A DNA stretch of 64,000 nucleotides from Flavivirga aquatica (lineage in GTDB: Bacteria > Bacteroidota > Bacteroidia > Flavobacteriales > Flavobacteriaceae): contig NZ_MDJD01000049.1 in assembly GCF_001747085.1 (NCBI RefSeq), positions 62,001-126,000 on the forward strand, given 5' to 3'. The position numbers and the translations under genes are program-made. The notes below the pieces were generated by a model that was not told the origin of the DNA, searched no databases, and saw only the letters and a program-made list of their open reading frames with translations. Positions 55,954 through 64,000 of the stretch are shown piece after piece; position 1 is the stretch's first letter, and the number at the start of each line of letters is the position of its first letter.

Positions 55954-58900
55954 ATGAAAAAAACTTTAAAGAGCACTGGGCGTGTATGCATTTTGCTGTT
56001 AAACCCCAATCTAAAAATGAAACTTACTTACTTCTTTTTTATAGCATCCTTTTTTCAGATATATGCTAGTAGCTATGGGCAAAATACAAAAGTAACTCTT
56101 GATTTAGATAATGTAACGGTTGAAAAAGTTTTTAGCCACATTGAAAAAATCACAGACTATAGATTCCTCTACAATATAAGTAGTGTGGATTTAAATAGAA
56201 GAGTTTCATTGAGTTCTGATAAAGAACCTTTGAACGGAGTTCTAAAGCGACTTTTTAAGTTTACCAACATAAACTTTAAAGTGCTTGAAAAGCAAATTGT
56301 CCTTAAAGTTTTAGAGAAAAATAATATTAGTAATGAAACAGCTGTTCAGCAATCTATTTCTGGTCTGGTTGTAGATGAAAATGGAATTCCATTAGCTGGA
56401 GTTACTATTTTAATTGCTGGTACTCAAAATGGTGTAGTTACAGATTTTGATGGTAAGTTTACTTTACAAGCGAAGAAAGGTGATGTAGTGGTGTTTAATT
56501 ATTTAGGGTATATTGACCAAGAAGTTCCAGTTACCGAGGAAACGGTTTATAATATCCAAATGAAACCGACTTCTTTTGAATTAGATCAAGTGGTTATATC
56601 AACAGGATATCAAACTATAACAAGAGAAAGAGCAACAGGTTCTTTTGGTACAGTTGGAGCTAAAGTTTTAGAAACTAAGATAGATCAAAACATACTATCA
56701 AAAATAGCAAATGAAACTCCTGGTTTATTATTAGATAATAATGAGGGGTTTTTAGTTCGTGGAATTAATTCTATTAGTGGGCAACGTACACCGTTAATTG
56801 TTGTTGATGGAGTAGCATTGCCTGAAGGTAGTAACGTTTCGAATATAAATCCTAACGATGTAAAAAGTATAAATGTTCTCAAAGATGCTGCGGCATCGTC
56901 AATTTGGGGTATAAAATCAGCCTCAGGTGTTATTGTTATTGTTACTAAAAAAGGTTCTAGAAACAGTAAAACGATGGTAGAGGCTTCAGTTAACACATCT
57001 ATAACATCCAAGCTAGATATTTTTGATACTAATATAGCTGGTCCTAGTACACAAATAAACTACCAAAAAGCGTATTTTAATGCTAATAATATAAATGTTG
57101 GAGTTGATAATTTATTTTCAGGACCGACAGAAACAATTGATGCTAACCAATTTTCTCAGCTTAATCCTGTCTTAGAAACATTATTAATGCAAGAAAGAGG
57201 TGAATTAACTCAAAGTCAGGCTAATGCTAGATTAAATAATTTGTCTCTTTTAGATGCTAGAAAAGAATATAGTAATAAAGTGCTTAGGCAAACCATTTGG
57301 AATCAGTATAATTTAGCTATATCCGGTGGGGGTGAAAAACAAGATTTTAGAGCTTCAATTACATTTAATAATAATGAAAGTGGATTAGTAAATGTTGATT
57401 CTAAACAAATTATAGCTAACATTAGGAGTTCTATAGATCTTTCAGATAAACTTAATGTTAGTTTTATAACAAATTTTTCGCAATCATTAGAGAATGCAGG
57501 ACCTACTCAATTAAATGATGGTTTATCTATATTTTTTGATAATCCAGCAACACCGTCTGGTTTTTTATCTAGTATACCAATTAATAGTCGTTTATTAGAT
57601 AATTCAGGTAATTATGTAGCTCAATTTGGAGGAGCCAATAGTGGTTTTTCTGATTTTTTATTAAGTAGAGGAGTGCCATACGATTATACTTATAATGTGC
57701 TTCAAGAGTATGATAATGCAGATAATACTATAGATAATGCAAATTTAAGATTGCAAGCAGCTCTTAATTATGAGTTTTTTGAAGGGTTGGATTTGTCGTT
57801 GACTTATAGATATGCGCTAAATGCAAGAGAGACAAAAAATTTATTTAATGAAAATACGTTTGCCGCTAGACATCGTGTTAATCTTTTTGCTCAAATAGAT
57901 TCTAATACTAATAGAGTTAATAACCCAGATACAGATTATGTTTTAAATAAGGGGGCTATTTTAAATAATTCCTTTTTTAGAAGAGCTTCACATATTTTAA
58001 GAGGTCAATTTAATTTTGATAAAGGGTTTAAGGATGGTTTACATCACATTACAGCGATAGCGGGATATGAAGTAGGTATAACAAATTTTGGAACAGATTC
58101 TAGGCGTTTATATGGATACAATGATGTGTCATTAAAATTCCAACAAGAGCTTGATTTTGGTAGGTTGTATGACAATTTTTATAATGATGCTCTTCCTTTA
58201 ACTAGAAATTTTAAAATTCCTGAAGGGAATTTTTTAGATGATCAGCAAGATAGAATTTATTCTTATTATTCTAATTTGGCTTATACATTTAATGATAAAT
58301 ATACTCTATCAGGAAGTATACGACTAGATGATCAAGATTTTTTTGGTGCCGAAGATGATTTTAGAAATAAACCATTATATTCTGTTGGTTTAAAATGGGA
58401 TGCATACGAAGAATTGTTTTCTTCTAGTAATATTGTCAATTCACTATATTTAAGGGTTTCTCATGGTACTAACGCTAATACAGGAGATAAAGAAGCAGGG
58501 CGTTTTTTGACTATTGTAATACCTCAACGGACAAGTGCTATATTTGGTAGTCAATTTGCTAGGATAAGTAATATCCCTAATAATTTATTACAGTTAGAAA
58601 AAGTAAGTAAAACTAACTTTGGTGTTGATTTTAGATTACTTGAAAATTTTATTAGTGGTAGTGTTGATTTTTATTCAGAAGTTAGTGAGAATTTATTTTC
58701 TTCAATCGCTTTTAACTCCACATTGGGAATTAGTGAACAAGAGGTCAATGCAGGTGAATTAACAAACAAAGGACTTGATGTTGAGCTTAATTTTGATTTT
58801 AGTAAACCTCAGAGTGCTTTTTCTTATAACACAAGCTTGAATTTTAGTTTAAATAAAAATGAATTAACAAAAGTAGAGTTTGATAATGAAGATATTTCTG

Positions 58901-59571
58901 CTCATATAAGAGGGGCAATACCTAGATTAGGGAAAGCTCTTTCTACAATATATAGTTATCGTTATGCTGGTTTGGATAATACTGGTGCTCCTCAATATTT
59001 TGATAGAAATGGAGATATTATTGATTTAAGTGAAGATGGTTCAGAAATAAAAGAATCGGAAGATTTAAAGGAAGAAGGGACATTAGTTCCTATTTATTAT
59101 GGCTCATGGATTAATGAGTTTGCATATAAGAATTTTTCATTACGTGTATTAACTAGTCTTAAGGCTGGTCATGTGTTTAGATATAATAATAGGTTTATAC
59201 CAGGTCAGTATGGAGATGTTGTTAATGTAACAAAAGATTTTAACAACCGTTGGAAAGAAGCTGGAGATGAAAATCAAACATCAATTCCTGGAGTTCCAAC
59301 ATTTTCTGCAGGAGGAGGAGTAAAATATAACTATTATTCGAGTGTAGATTCTTTTGTTGATGACGCTTCTCATATAAGACTTAATCAAATTAATTTTGGA
59401 TATAACTTACCATTAATTGTATTAAAAAAGATAGGGTTTGATAGTTTAAGAATGAGTTTTCAAGTAGATAATGTAGCTGTTTGGAATTTTAATAAATGGG
59501 ATGTGGATCCAGAAAATCAATTTTTCCCTCTACAAAGAGCATTCAGTTTTAACATAAACACTAGATTTTAA
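55954..59571 (+). CDS. SusC/RagA-type TonB-dependent outer-membrane receptor with STN domain
   Basis: A 1205-residue transporter. After the signal peptide (about 23-43) comes an STN signalling domain (KVTLDLDNVTVEKVFSHIEK to about 120), then a carboxypeptidase-like domain (ISGLVVDENGIPLAGVTI), then the TonB box/plug (DQVVISTGYQTITRERATGSF) and the 22-strand barrel. The plug has LLLDNNEGFLVRGINSIS and LIVVDGVALPEG. The STN domain means it talks to a FecR protein. It precedes SusD by 2 bases. Confidence 0.96.
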   Translation: MKKTLKSTGRVCILLLNPNLKMKLTYFFFIASFFQIYASSYGQNTKVTLDLDNVTVEKVFSHIEKITDYRFLYNISSVDLNRRVSLSSDKEPLNGVLKRLFKFTNINFKVLEKQIVLKVLEKNNISNETAVQQSISGLVVDENGIPLAGVTILIAGTQNGVVTDFDGKFTLQAKKGDVVVFNYLGYIDQEVPVTEETVYNIQMKPTSFELDQVVISTGYQTITRERATGSFGTVGAKVLETKIDQNILSKIANETPGLLLDNNEGFLVRGINSISGQRTPLIVVDGVALPEGSNVSNINPNDVKSINVLKDAAASSIWGIKSASGVIVIVTKKGSRNSKTMVEASVNTSITSKLDIFDTNIAGPSTQINYQKAYFNANNINVGVDNLFSGPTETIDANQFSQLNPVLETLLMQERGELTQSQANARLNNLSLLDARKEYSNKVLRQTIWNQYNLAISGGGEKQDFRASITFNNNESGLVNVDSKQIIANIRSSIDLSDKLNVSFITNFSQSLENAGPTQLNDGLSIFFDNPATPSGFLSSIPINSRLLDNSGNYVAQFGGANSGFSDFLLSRGVPYDYTYNVLQEYDNADNTIDNANLRLQAALNYEFFEGLDLSLTYRYALNARETKNLFNENTFAARHRVNLFAQIDSNTNRVNNPDTDYVLNKGAILNNSFFRRASHILRGQFNFDKGFKDGLHHITAIAGYEVGITNFGTDSRRLYGYNDVSLKFQQELDFGRLYDNFYNDALPLTRNFKIPEGNFLDDQQDRIYSYYSNLAYTFNDKYTLSGSIRLDDQDFFGAEDDFRNKPLYSVGLKWDAYEELFSSSNIVNSLYLRVSHGTNANTGDKEAGRFLTIVIPQRTSAIFGSQFARISNIPNNLLQLEKVSKTNFGVDFRLLENFISGSVDFYSEVSENLFSSIAFNSTLGISEQEVNAGELTNKGLDVELNFDFSKPQSAFSYNTSLNFSLNKNELTKVEFDNEDISAHIRGAIPRLGKALSTIYSYRYAGLDNTGAPQYFDRNGDIIDLSEDGSEIKESEDLKEEGTLVPIYYGSWINEFAYKNFSLRVLTSLKAGHVFRYNNRFIPGQYGDVVNVTKDFNNRWKEAGDENQTSIPGVPTFSAGGGVKYNYYSSVDSFVDDASHIRLNQINFGYNLPLIVLKKIGFDSLRMSFQVDNVAVWNFNKWDVDPENQFFPLQRAFSFNINTRF

Positions 59572-59573
59572 AA

Positions 59574-61016
59574 ATGAAAAAATTTACATATAAAATAGTA
59601 ATCCTGTTATTAACAGTAGTTGTTTTTATTTCTTGTTCTAAAAATGAATTTTTAGATATTGATCCGCAGGGTATAGCAATTCCATCAACAATTGAAGATT
59701 ATAGATTGTTATTAGATGATGCAGAAATATATACATTAAAGCATGGGTTAACACCTTACGCATCAGATATAGTTTTACTTGATGATAATTTAAATGATGA
59801 ATTGGGTTATTCTCAAGAACAACGTAATTTGTATAGGTTCAATGAGTTTATTTATGGTGCTACTAATGATGATGATGATTGGAATACTTATTATGGACAA
59901 ATATTTAATATTAATATTGTTTTAGACGGTTTATCAAAATTAGAAGATGAGGTTTCAGGAAATAGTGTTGCTCAATTAAAAGCAGAAGCAAAATTACATC
60001 GCGCTTATGCGTATTTTAATTTGGTTAATATTTATGGTTTGCATTATAATCCTGCTACAGCTGCTACAGACCTTGGAGTTCCTATAAGGGAAGGCTTCGA
60101 CTTGTTTAATGTTGACTTAACTCGAGCAAGTGTACAAGGGGTTTACGATTTAGTTATTGATGATATAACGACAAGTATAAATAACTTAAAAGATACGCAA
60201 CCATTGGAATTAAGCTTTAGACCGTCAAAAACTGCTGCTCATGCTTTATTATCAAAAGTGTACTTGTATCAAGGAAAATATCAAGAGGCTTTAGAGAATA
60301 TAGAATATGCTTTGGATTTGTATGATGTGCTAAGAGATATAAACCAAGAAGAAACAGATTCTTATACTGCTGAGGGGACATCTGTTTTAACAGTAGAAAG
60401 GTATTGGCCTAATATTATTGAAGATACTCAAGTAGTTTGGCATAAGGGCTTTATACTGGATTTATCGTTTACTGAGACTTATGGAAGTCTTTTTGAAAGT
60501 AATGATATGAGAAAACAATGGATTATATATTTTCCAACTGCATTCTCAAATGAAGATAAGGAAAGTTCTGTTTTGGGTTATCAATTAAGAGCAAATCAAA
60601 AGAATGAGTCAGGAACAGAAGGTATTTATACACCAGATATGTATTTAATACGAGCAGAATGTAATGCGCGTTTAGGAAATATACAAGCATCTAATGATGA
60701 TTTAAATACTTTACGAGAAAAACGATATGAAACAGGGACTTATGTGCCTTTAAATATAACTGATAAAGACGAGTTATTAAGGTTTGTTAAAGAAGAAAGG
60801 TTAAGAGAGTTTCCTGGTACAGTAGAGCGTACTTTTGATATTAAACGTTACAATATTTTTGATAATGATAATATTACTATAGATCATTCTTTTATTGATG
60901 ATAATGGAGTTTCACAAGCTGTTATTATATTACCAAATAGTAAAAAATGGGCACAACCAATAGCTCAAAAGTATATCAACTTCAATCCAGAAATAAAGCA
61001 AAATCCAAGAGACTAA
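59574..61016 (+). CDS. SusD/RagB-type nutrient-binding lipoprotein
   Basis: 480 residues, outer-membrane surface lipoprotein paired with SusC. The signal ends in a lipobox (VVFISCSKNEFLDIDPQG). The SusD TPR-type helices include AEAKLHRAYAYFNLVNIYG, and the C-terminal part has MYLIRAECNARLGN and VKEERLREFPGT. It forms the lid that captures substrate. Confidence 0.93.
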   Translation: MKKFTYKIVILLLTVVVFISCSKNEFLDIDPQGIAIPSTIEDYRLLLDDAEIYTLKHGLTPYASDIVLLDDNLNDELGYSQEQRNLYRFNEFIYGATNDDDDWNTYYGQIFNINIVLDGLSKLEDEVSGNSVAQLKAEAKLHRAYAYFNLVNIYGLHYNPATAATDLGVPIREGFDLFNVDLTRASVQGVYDLVIDDITTSINNLKDTQPLELSFRPSKTAAHALLSKVYLYQGKYQEALENIEYALDLYDVLRDINQEETDSYTAEGTSVLTVERYWPNIIEDTQVVWHKGFILDLSFTETYGSLFESNDMRKQWIIYFPTAFSNEDKESSVLGYQLRANQKNESGTEGIYTPDMYLIRAECNARLGNIQASNDDLNTLREKRYETGTYVPLNITDKDELLRFVKEERLREFPGTVERTFDIKRYNIFDNDNITIDHSFIDDNGVSQAVIILPNSKKWAQPIAQKYINFNPEIKQNPRD

Positions 61017-61028
61017 AAAATATAAAAG

Positions 61029-62021
61029 ATGAAAAAAATAATATATACTTTAAGTCTTGTATTACTAATAGTTTTTAGTAATTCATGTGAAGATCAACAT
61101 AATGAAGAGCCAACAATAATAACAACAGAGGATATAACCTTGGATGCACTATTAAGACCTCTTGATAGTCACATAGGTACTGTTTTAGGTTTATCAACTA
61201 ATTCACAAGTAAAATTTTCAATAGTATCACAGAATGTTGAAGGTGCAGTAAAAATTGATCAGCAAGGAAACATTATAGTAGATGATACATCTGCTTTCGA
61301 TGCAGAAAGGGTGAACACAACAATTATAGTAAAAGTATTGGTGAGTGATAATAGTGTAGAAGAAACATCTATTGTTACTATAAATTTAAAATATAGAGAT
61401 ACTGATGGAGATGGGGTTTTTGATTTTGAAGAAGTAGATAATAATACTGATTTAAATAACCCTTGTGATCCTGTTCAAGATAAAGAGTATACAGGATTTG
61501 ATGTTACAAATAAAATTTGGTCAGTAGCAGATTGCGATGATGATGGTACAACCAATGGTGAAGAAGTTAATGATGGTACAAATCCATATGATCCATGTAA
61601 TAATAATGTAGCTACCTCTATATGGGCTGGATCTGTAGAACTTACGTATTTTGGTTCTACTAATACTGTTTCAACTACTGCTAGTTGTAGATCTTTAGGG
61701 ATACAAGGCGATTGGTTTGATTTAAATTTTGGAGATTTTTCATTTTGTAATGCTTCTCCTGAATTTGATGAAACTATATTATCTTTTGTTCCAGAATTTG
61801 AAGGCGCAAAAAAGGGAACTGTAGTTATAAATAATCAAATTTATTTGCCAACATGTGATAGTTTTAGTCTTATCCAAAGTACTTCTTTGGGTACTTATGA
61901 TGAAGATACTAAAACGATTATATTTGAATTTGGTCAATATTTTGAAGGAGAAGACCCAAATGATCCAGATTTTTTTGGGTATAATTTTGATGGCGAAGTA
62001 ATTATAAAAGCAATACCATAG
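61029..62021 (+). CDS. Secreted lipoprotein with calcium-binding repeats
   Basis: 330 residues, no family fully recognised. A lipoprotein signal (LVLLIVFSNSCEDQ) is followed by a cadherin-like or Ig-like part (about 35-120), then two thrombospondin type 3-like calcium-binding stretches (YRDTDGDGVFDFEEVD and CDDDGTTNGEEVNDGTNPYD), then a beta-rich C-terminal part. It lies 12 bases after SusD, so it probably belongs to the uptake complex as an extra surface binding lipoprotein. Function is unknown. Confidence 0.6.
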   Translation: MKKIIYTLSLVLLIVFSNSCEDQHNEEPTIITTEDITLDALLRPLDSHIGTVLGLSTNSQVKFSIVSQNVEGAVKIDQQGNIIVDDTSAFDAERVNTTIIVKVLVSDNSVEETSIVTINLKYRDTDGDGVFDFEEVDNNTDLNNPCDPVQDKEYTGFDVTNKIWSVADCDDDGTTNGEEVNDGTNPYDPCNNNVATSIWAGSVELTYFGSTNTVSTTASCRSLGIQGDWFDLNFGDFSFCNASPEFDETILSFVPEFEGAKKGTVVINNQIYLPTCDSFSLIQSTSLGTYDEDTKTIIFEFGQYFEGEDPNDPDFFGYNFDGEVIIKAIP

Positions 62022-62130
62022 AAATTGGTTCATATAAAGAACTTTTAAAAGAACAGCTATGTTTCTTTTCTCCTTAAAGAGATATATGTTTAAGTTTTAA
62101 TACTACTATAAAGCTGAACAAATTTGAGAA

Positions 62131-62190
62131 TTGACCTAATATTTAACTAAAAAAGTTTTACCATAGACTCTACAGAAAATATTAGGTCAA
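62131..62190. promoter_or_regulatory. 13-base inverted repeat at the start of the second sigma gene
   Basis: TTGACCTAATATT at 62131-62143 is the exact reverse complement of AATATTAGGTCAA at 62178-62190, with 34 bases between. It is followed by TTTTT. The right arm lies inside the region that reads as the N-terminus of the sigma factor. It may be an mRNA hairpin or an operator. Confidence 0.55.
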
Positions 62191-62219
62191 TTTTTAATAA
62201 ATACTATAAAGGATTAGTT

Positions 62220-62660
62220 GTGTTTGCTAATACTTTTTTAATAGATATAGACGAATGTGAGGACATCGTTCAAAATACATTTCTACAATTATGGGAATCT
62301 AAATTAGTTTTTCCAAAAGAGATCGCTTTAAAATCTTATCTCTACATTACGGTAAAAAACAAATGCCTCAATAAAATTAAGCATTATAAGGTTAAAGAAA
62401 ACTATCAACTTCAAAACAAAAAAAGGAAAGAAGATAGTGTTTTAATGGAAGAAGGTATAATTATTCAAGAAAGTGCTAAATTACTCCATGAAGCAATTAC
62501 TTTTTTAAGTCCTCGTAAAAAAGAAATAATCGATTTAGCTCTAAAGGGATTATCTAATAAAACCATAAGTGAACGGTTAAGTATTAAAATAGACACTGTA
62601 AAGTCGCTAAAAACTAAAGCTTATAAATTTTTAAAAGCCTATTTAGAGAAAAGAGATTAG
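62220..62660 (+). CDS. ECF-type RNA polymerase sigma factor (start uncertain)
   Basis: Region 2 (DECEDIVQNTFLQLWESK) and region 4 (LSPRKKEIIDLALKGLSNKTI followed by KIDTVKSLKTKA) are clear. The GTG at 62220 is the first normal start codon, giving 146 residues. The reading frame extends upstream from 62151 with sequence that looks native (STENIRSIFNKYYKGLV, the usual region 2.1 start), but there is no ATG, GTG or TTG there; an ATA at 62163 sits where the start is expected. It is the last gene of the SusCD arm, and no FecR gene follows it. Confidence 0.75.
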   Translation: MFANTFLIDIDECEDIVQNTFLQLWESKLVFPKEIALKSYLYITVKNKCLNKIKHYKVKENYQLQNKKRKEDSVLMEEGIIIQESAKLLHEAITFLSPRKKEIIDLALKGLSNKTISERLSIKIDTVKSLKTKAYKFLKAYLEKRD

Positions 62661-62820
62661 CTATACTCTAGCTTAATTACTCTAATAGGAAGATCAAAAA
62701 TAGTAAGTTGCTATAGTCATAGTAGTTTCATTAAGTATATTGATTTTGCTTATAAAACCTTATTTATATTATGGCATTTATTTTGCAAGAGCTATATTTA
62801 TGGGCTTCAAATTACTTAAC

Positions 62821-63330
62821 ATGAAATTATTTAAAAATACTTTTACGCTACTAATACTGTTTTTAGGAATGCTTAGTTTTTCAAAATGTGCAAGTACCCA
62901 AAAATTAGAAAAAAAACTCCCTATTTCTATAGGTGATGTTTATTACGAACATTGGGTTGCTGGTATTAAAGGAGGTGGCTCTGGATTTAATGTTTTTATT
63001 CCTGTTACTAATAATACAGAATCTTTTATTTTAGATAGTGTGTATTTTAAAGGAAGAAGAGCTAAATTAGAATATAAAAATAAGTCGACTTTTATTGGAC
63101 GTTTTAAAACTAAAGCAAATCAAAAACAAGATTATGTAATGAGTAGTGACTCTAATGAGGAATATGGAAATACGGTCTATGATTTGCCTAAAAAGATACC
63201 TTTTGCATTAAAAGAAGATGAGTGTATTGTAAGTTATAAAGAAAATAAAACAACCAAATACTATAAGATTTCTAATATTATTAAAAAAGAGTCACAATCC
63301 TATCCTACAGAGCTACGTAAGAGGCAATAA
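62821..63330 (+). CDS. Small lipoprotein of unknown function
   Basis: About 169 residues from ATG 62821. The N-terminus FTLLILFLGMLSFSKCASTQ is a lipoprotein signal, which argues against the in-frame start 81 bases upstream. The mature part (ISIGDVYYEHWVAGIKGGGSG, FNVFIPVTNN) is a beta-rich domain seen in Bacteroidota lipoproteins; I do not recognise a named family. It stands alone before the last gene. Confidence 0.65.
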   Translation: MKLFKNTFTLLILFLGMLSFSKCASTQKLEKKLPISIGDVYYEHWVAGIKGGGSGFNVFIPVTNNTESFILDSVYFKGRRAKLEYKNKSTFIGRFKTKANQKQDYVMSSDSNEEYGNTVYDLPKKIPFALKEDECIVSYKENKTTKYYKISNIIKKESQSYPTELRKRQ

Positions 63331-63367
63331 CTTATCTTTGTTTAATATTTTCTAAAAAAAACAATCG

Positions 63368-64000
63368 TTGGGCGTATTAAAAAAGTTTTTTAAAGACACC
63401 ATTATTTATGGTTTGGCAATTGTTTTGCCTCGCCTTATAAATTTTCTATTAGTACGTTTACATACAGATATTCTTCCTAACGAAGGGTATTCAGAGAATA
63501 CAGAGTTCTATATCGTAGCTGCATTTTTTAATGTGATACTTACATACGGTATGGAAACCGCTTTTTTTAGGTTTTTTAGTAAGAATAAAGAGAAAAATAA
63601 AGTATTATCAACAGCTATTATTTCAATTGTTTCTAGTACAGTTATATTAGCATTGGGCTTGTTTATATTTAGAGAATCAATTTCTCATATACTTCATGTA
63701 AATATTGAATTTTACAATTTATTAGTTGCAATTACTGTAATAGATACGCTAATAGTTATTCCATTCGCTTATTTAAGAGTCACAGGAAGACCAATTAGAT
63801 TTGCCTCAATAAAACTTATTAATGTTCTTATTATAGTTGTATTAAATATCTTATTTCTATCTAATACATATGGGGTAGAGAGCTTACAAAACTTATTTAA
63901 AGTAGATAATAAAGTTGAATATATATTTATAGCCAATCTTATAGCGAGCACTGCTGTTTTATTGTTTGTATCTCCATACTTCTTTAAAAATAAGCTAGTA
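63368..64000 (+). CDS. Polysaccharide flippase-like membrane protein (partial)
   Basis: An open frame from TTG 63368 to the window edge (211 codons, no stop). It begins GVLKKFFKDTIIYGLAIVLPRLINFLLVRLHT, the N-terminus of MVF/Wzx-like lipopolysaccharide biosynthesis exporters, and shows six hydrophobic segments so far. GMETAFFRFFSKN is typical. The C-terminal part lies outside the window. It is distinct from the Wzx in the main polysaccharide locus. Confidence 0.78.
   Translation, partial: MGVLKKFFKDTIIYGLAIVLPRLINFLLVRLHTDILPNEGYSENTEFYIVAAFFNVILTYGMETAFFRFFSKNKEKNKVLSTAIISIVSSTVILALGLFIFRESISHILHVNIEFYNLLVAITVIDTLIVIPFAYLRVTGRPIRFASIKLINVLIIVVLNILFLSNTYGVESLQNLFKVDNKVEYIFIANLIASTAVLLFVSPYFFKNKLV

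Noticed and set aside
56685-57011. Minus-strand open frame of 108 codons inside the SusC plug
   Set aside because: Antisense of the highly conserved plug domain; no features.

Overview
The window is one continuous, strongly A+T-rich stretch of a Bacteroidota chromosome, almost certainly from the family Flavobacteriaceae. The evidence is the gene content: SprE/PorW of the gliding and type IX secretion machinery, small proteins that look like the flavobacterial families DUF6341, DUF6427, DUF6168, DUF5687 and DUF6909, a SusC/SusD pair with FecR/ECF-sigma regulators, and promoters of the Bacteroidota type (TTG near -33, TAnnTTTG near -7), the clearest lying before atpB.

Region 1 (1-26800) is a surface polysaccharide (capsule or O-antigen type) locus on the + strand. 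It makes GDP-fucose (gmd, fcl), dTDP-rhamnose (rfbB, rfbA, rfbC, rfbD), UDP-glucuronate and UDP-xylose (ugd, UXS). It also encodes a Wzz-like chain-length protein, a Wzx flippase, three Wzy/WaaL-like membrane proteins, at least five glycosyltransferases, an acyltransferase and, at the far end, the polyprenyl-phosphate sugar transferase that would start each chain. A CMP-ulosonate-like cassette inside it (aldolase, cytidylyltransferase, HAD phosphatase) is two-thirds decayed: only the cytidylyltransferase is intact. A CapK-like adenylate-forming enzyme runs convergently at the edge. No wza/wzc export genes are visible; they may lie upstream of the window.

Region 2 (26800-35420) is housekeeping: purD, upp, small membrane proteins, DUF4254, a family 9 glycosyltransferase, a 2Fe-2S flavin reductase, a DUF5687-type ABC exporter and a DUF2059 relic. 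Region 3 (35580-44375) joins sprE, a bactofilin gene, atpZ, a small membrane protein and atpBEFHAG; atpD and atpC are not here. A strong promoter precedes atpB and a strong terminator follows atpG, with RNA hairpins after atpE and between atpA and atpG.

Region 4 (44400-46480) is a decay zone: a frameshifted alpha/beta hydrolase joined by deletion to the tail of an ECF sigma gene, and on the other strand a multiply frameshifted beta-helix protein. Region 5 (47400-62660) is a nutrient-uptake locus in two divergent arms. The minus arm is sigma - FecR - two TlpA-like thioredoxins - M16 peptidase; the plus arm is FecR - SusC (with an STN signalling domain) - SusD - calcium-repeat lipoprotein - second sigma factor. 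The layout suggests regulated uptake and periplasmic handling of a peptide or peptide-like substrate, which is an inference. The window ends inside a second flippase-like gene.

No tRNA, rRNA, CRISPR array, insertion sequence or prophage was recognised. All identifications rest on reading motifs and protein sequence by eye; no database search was possible.
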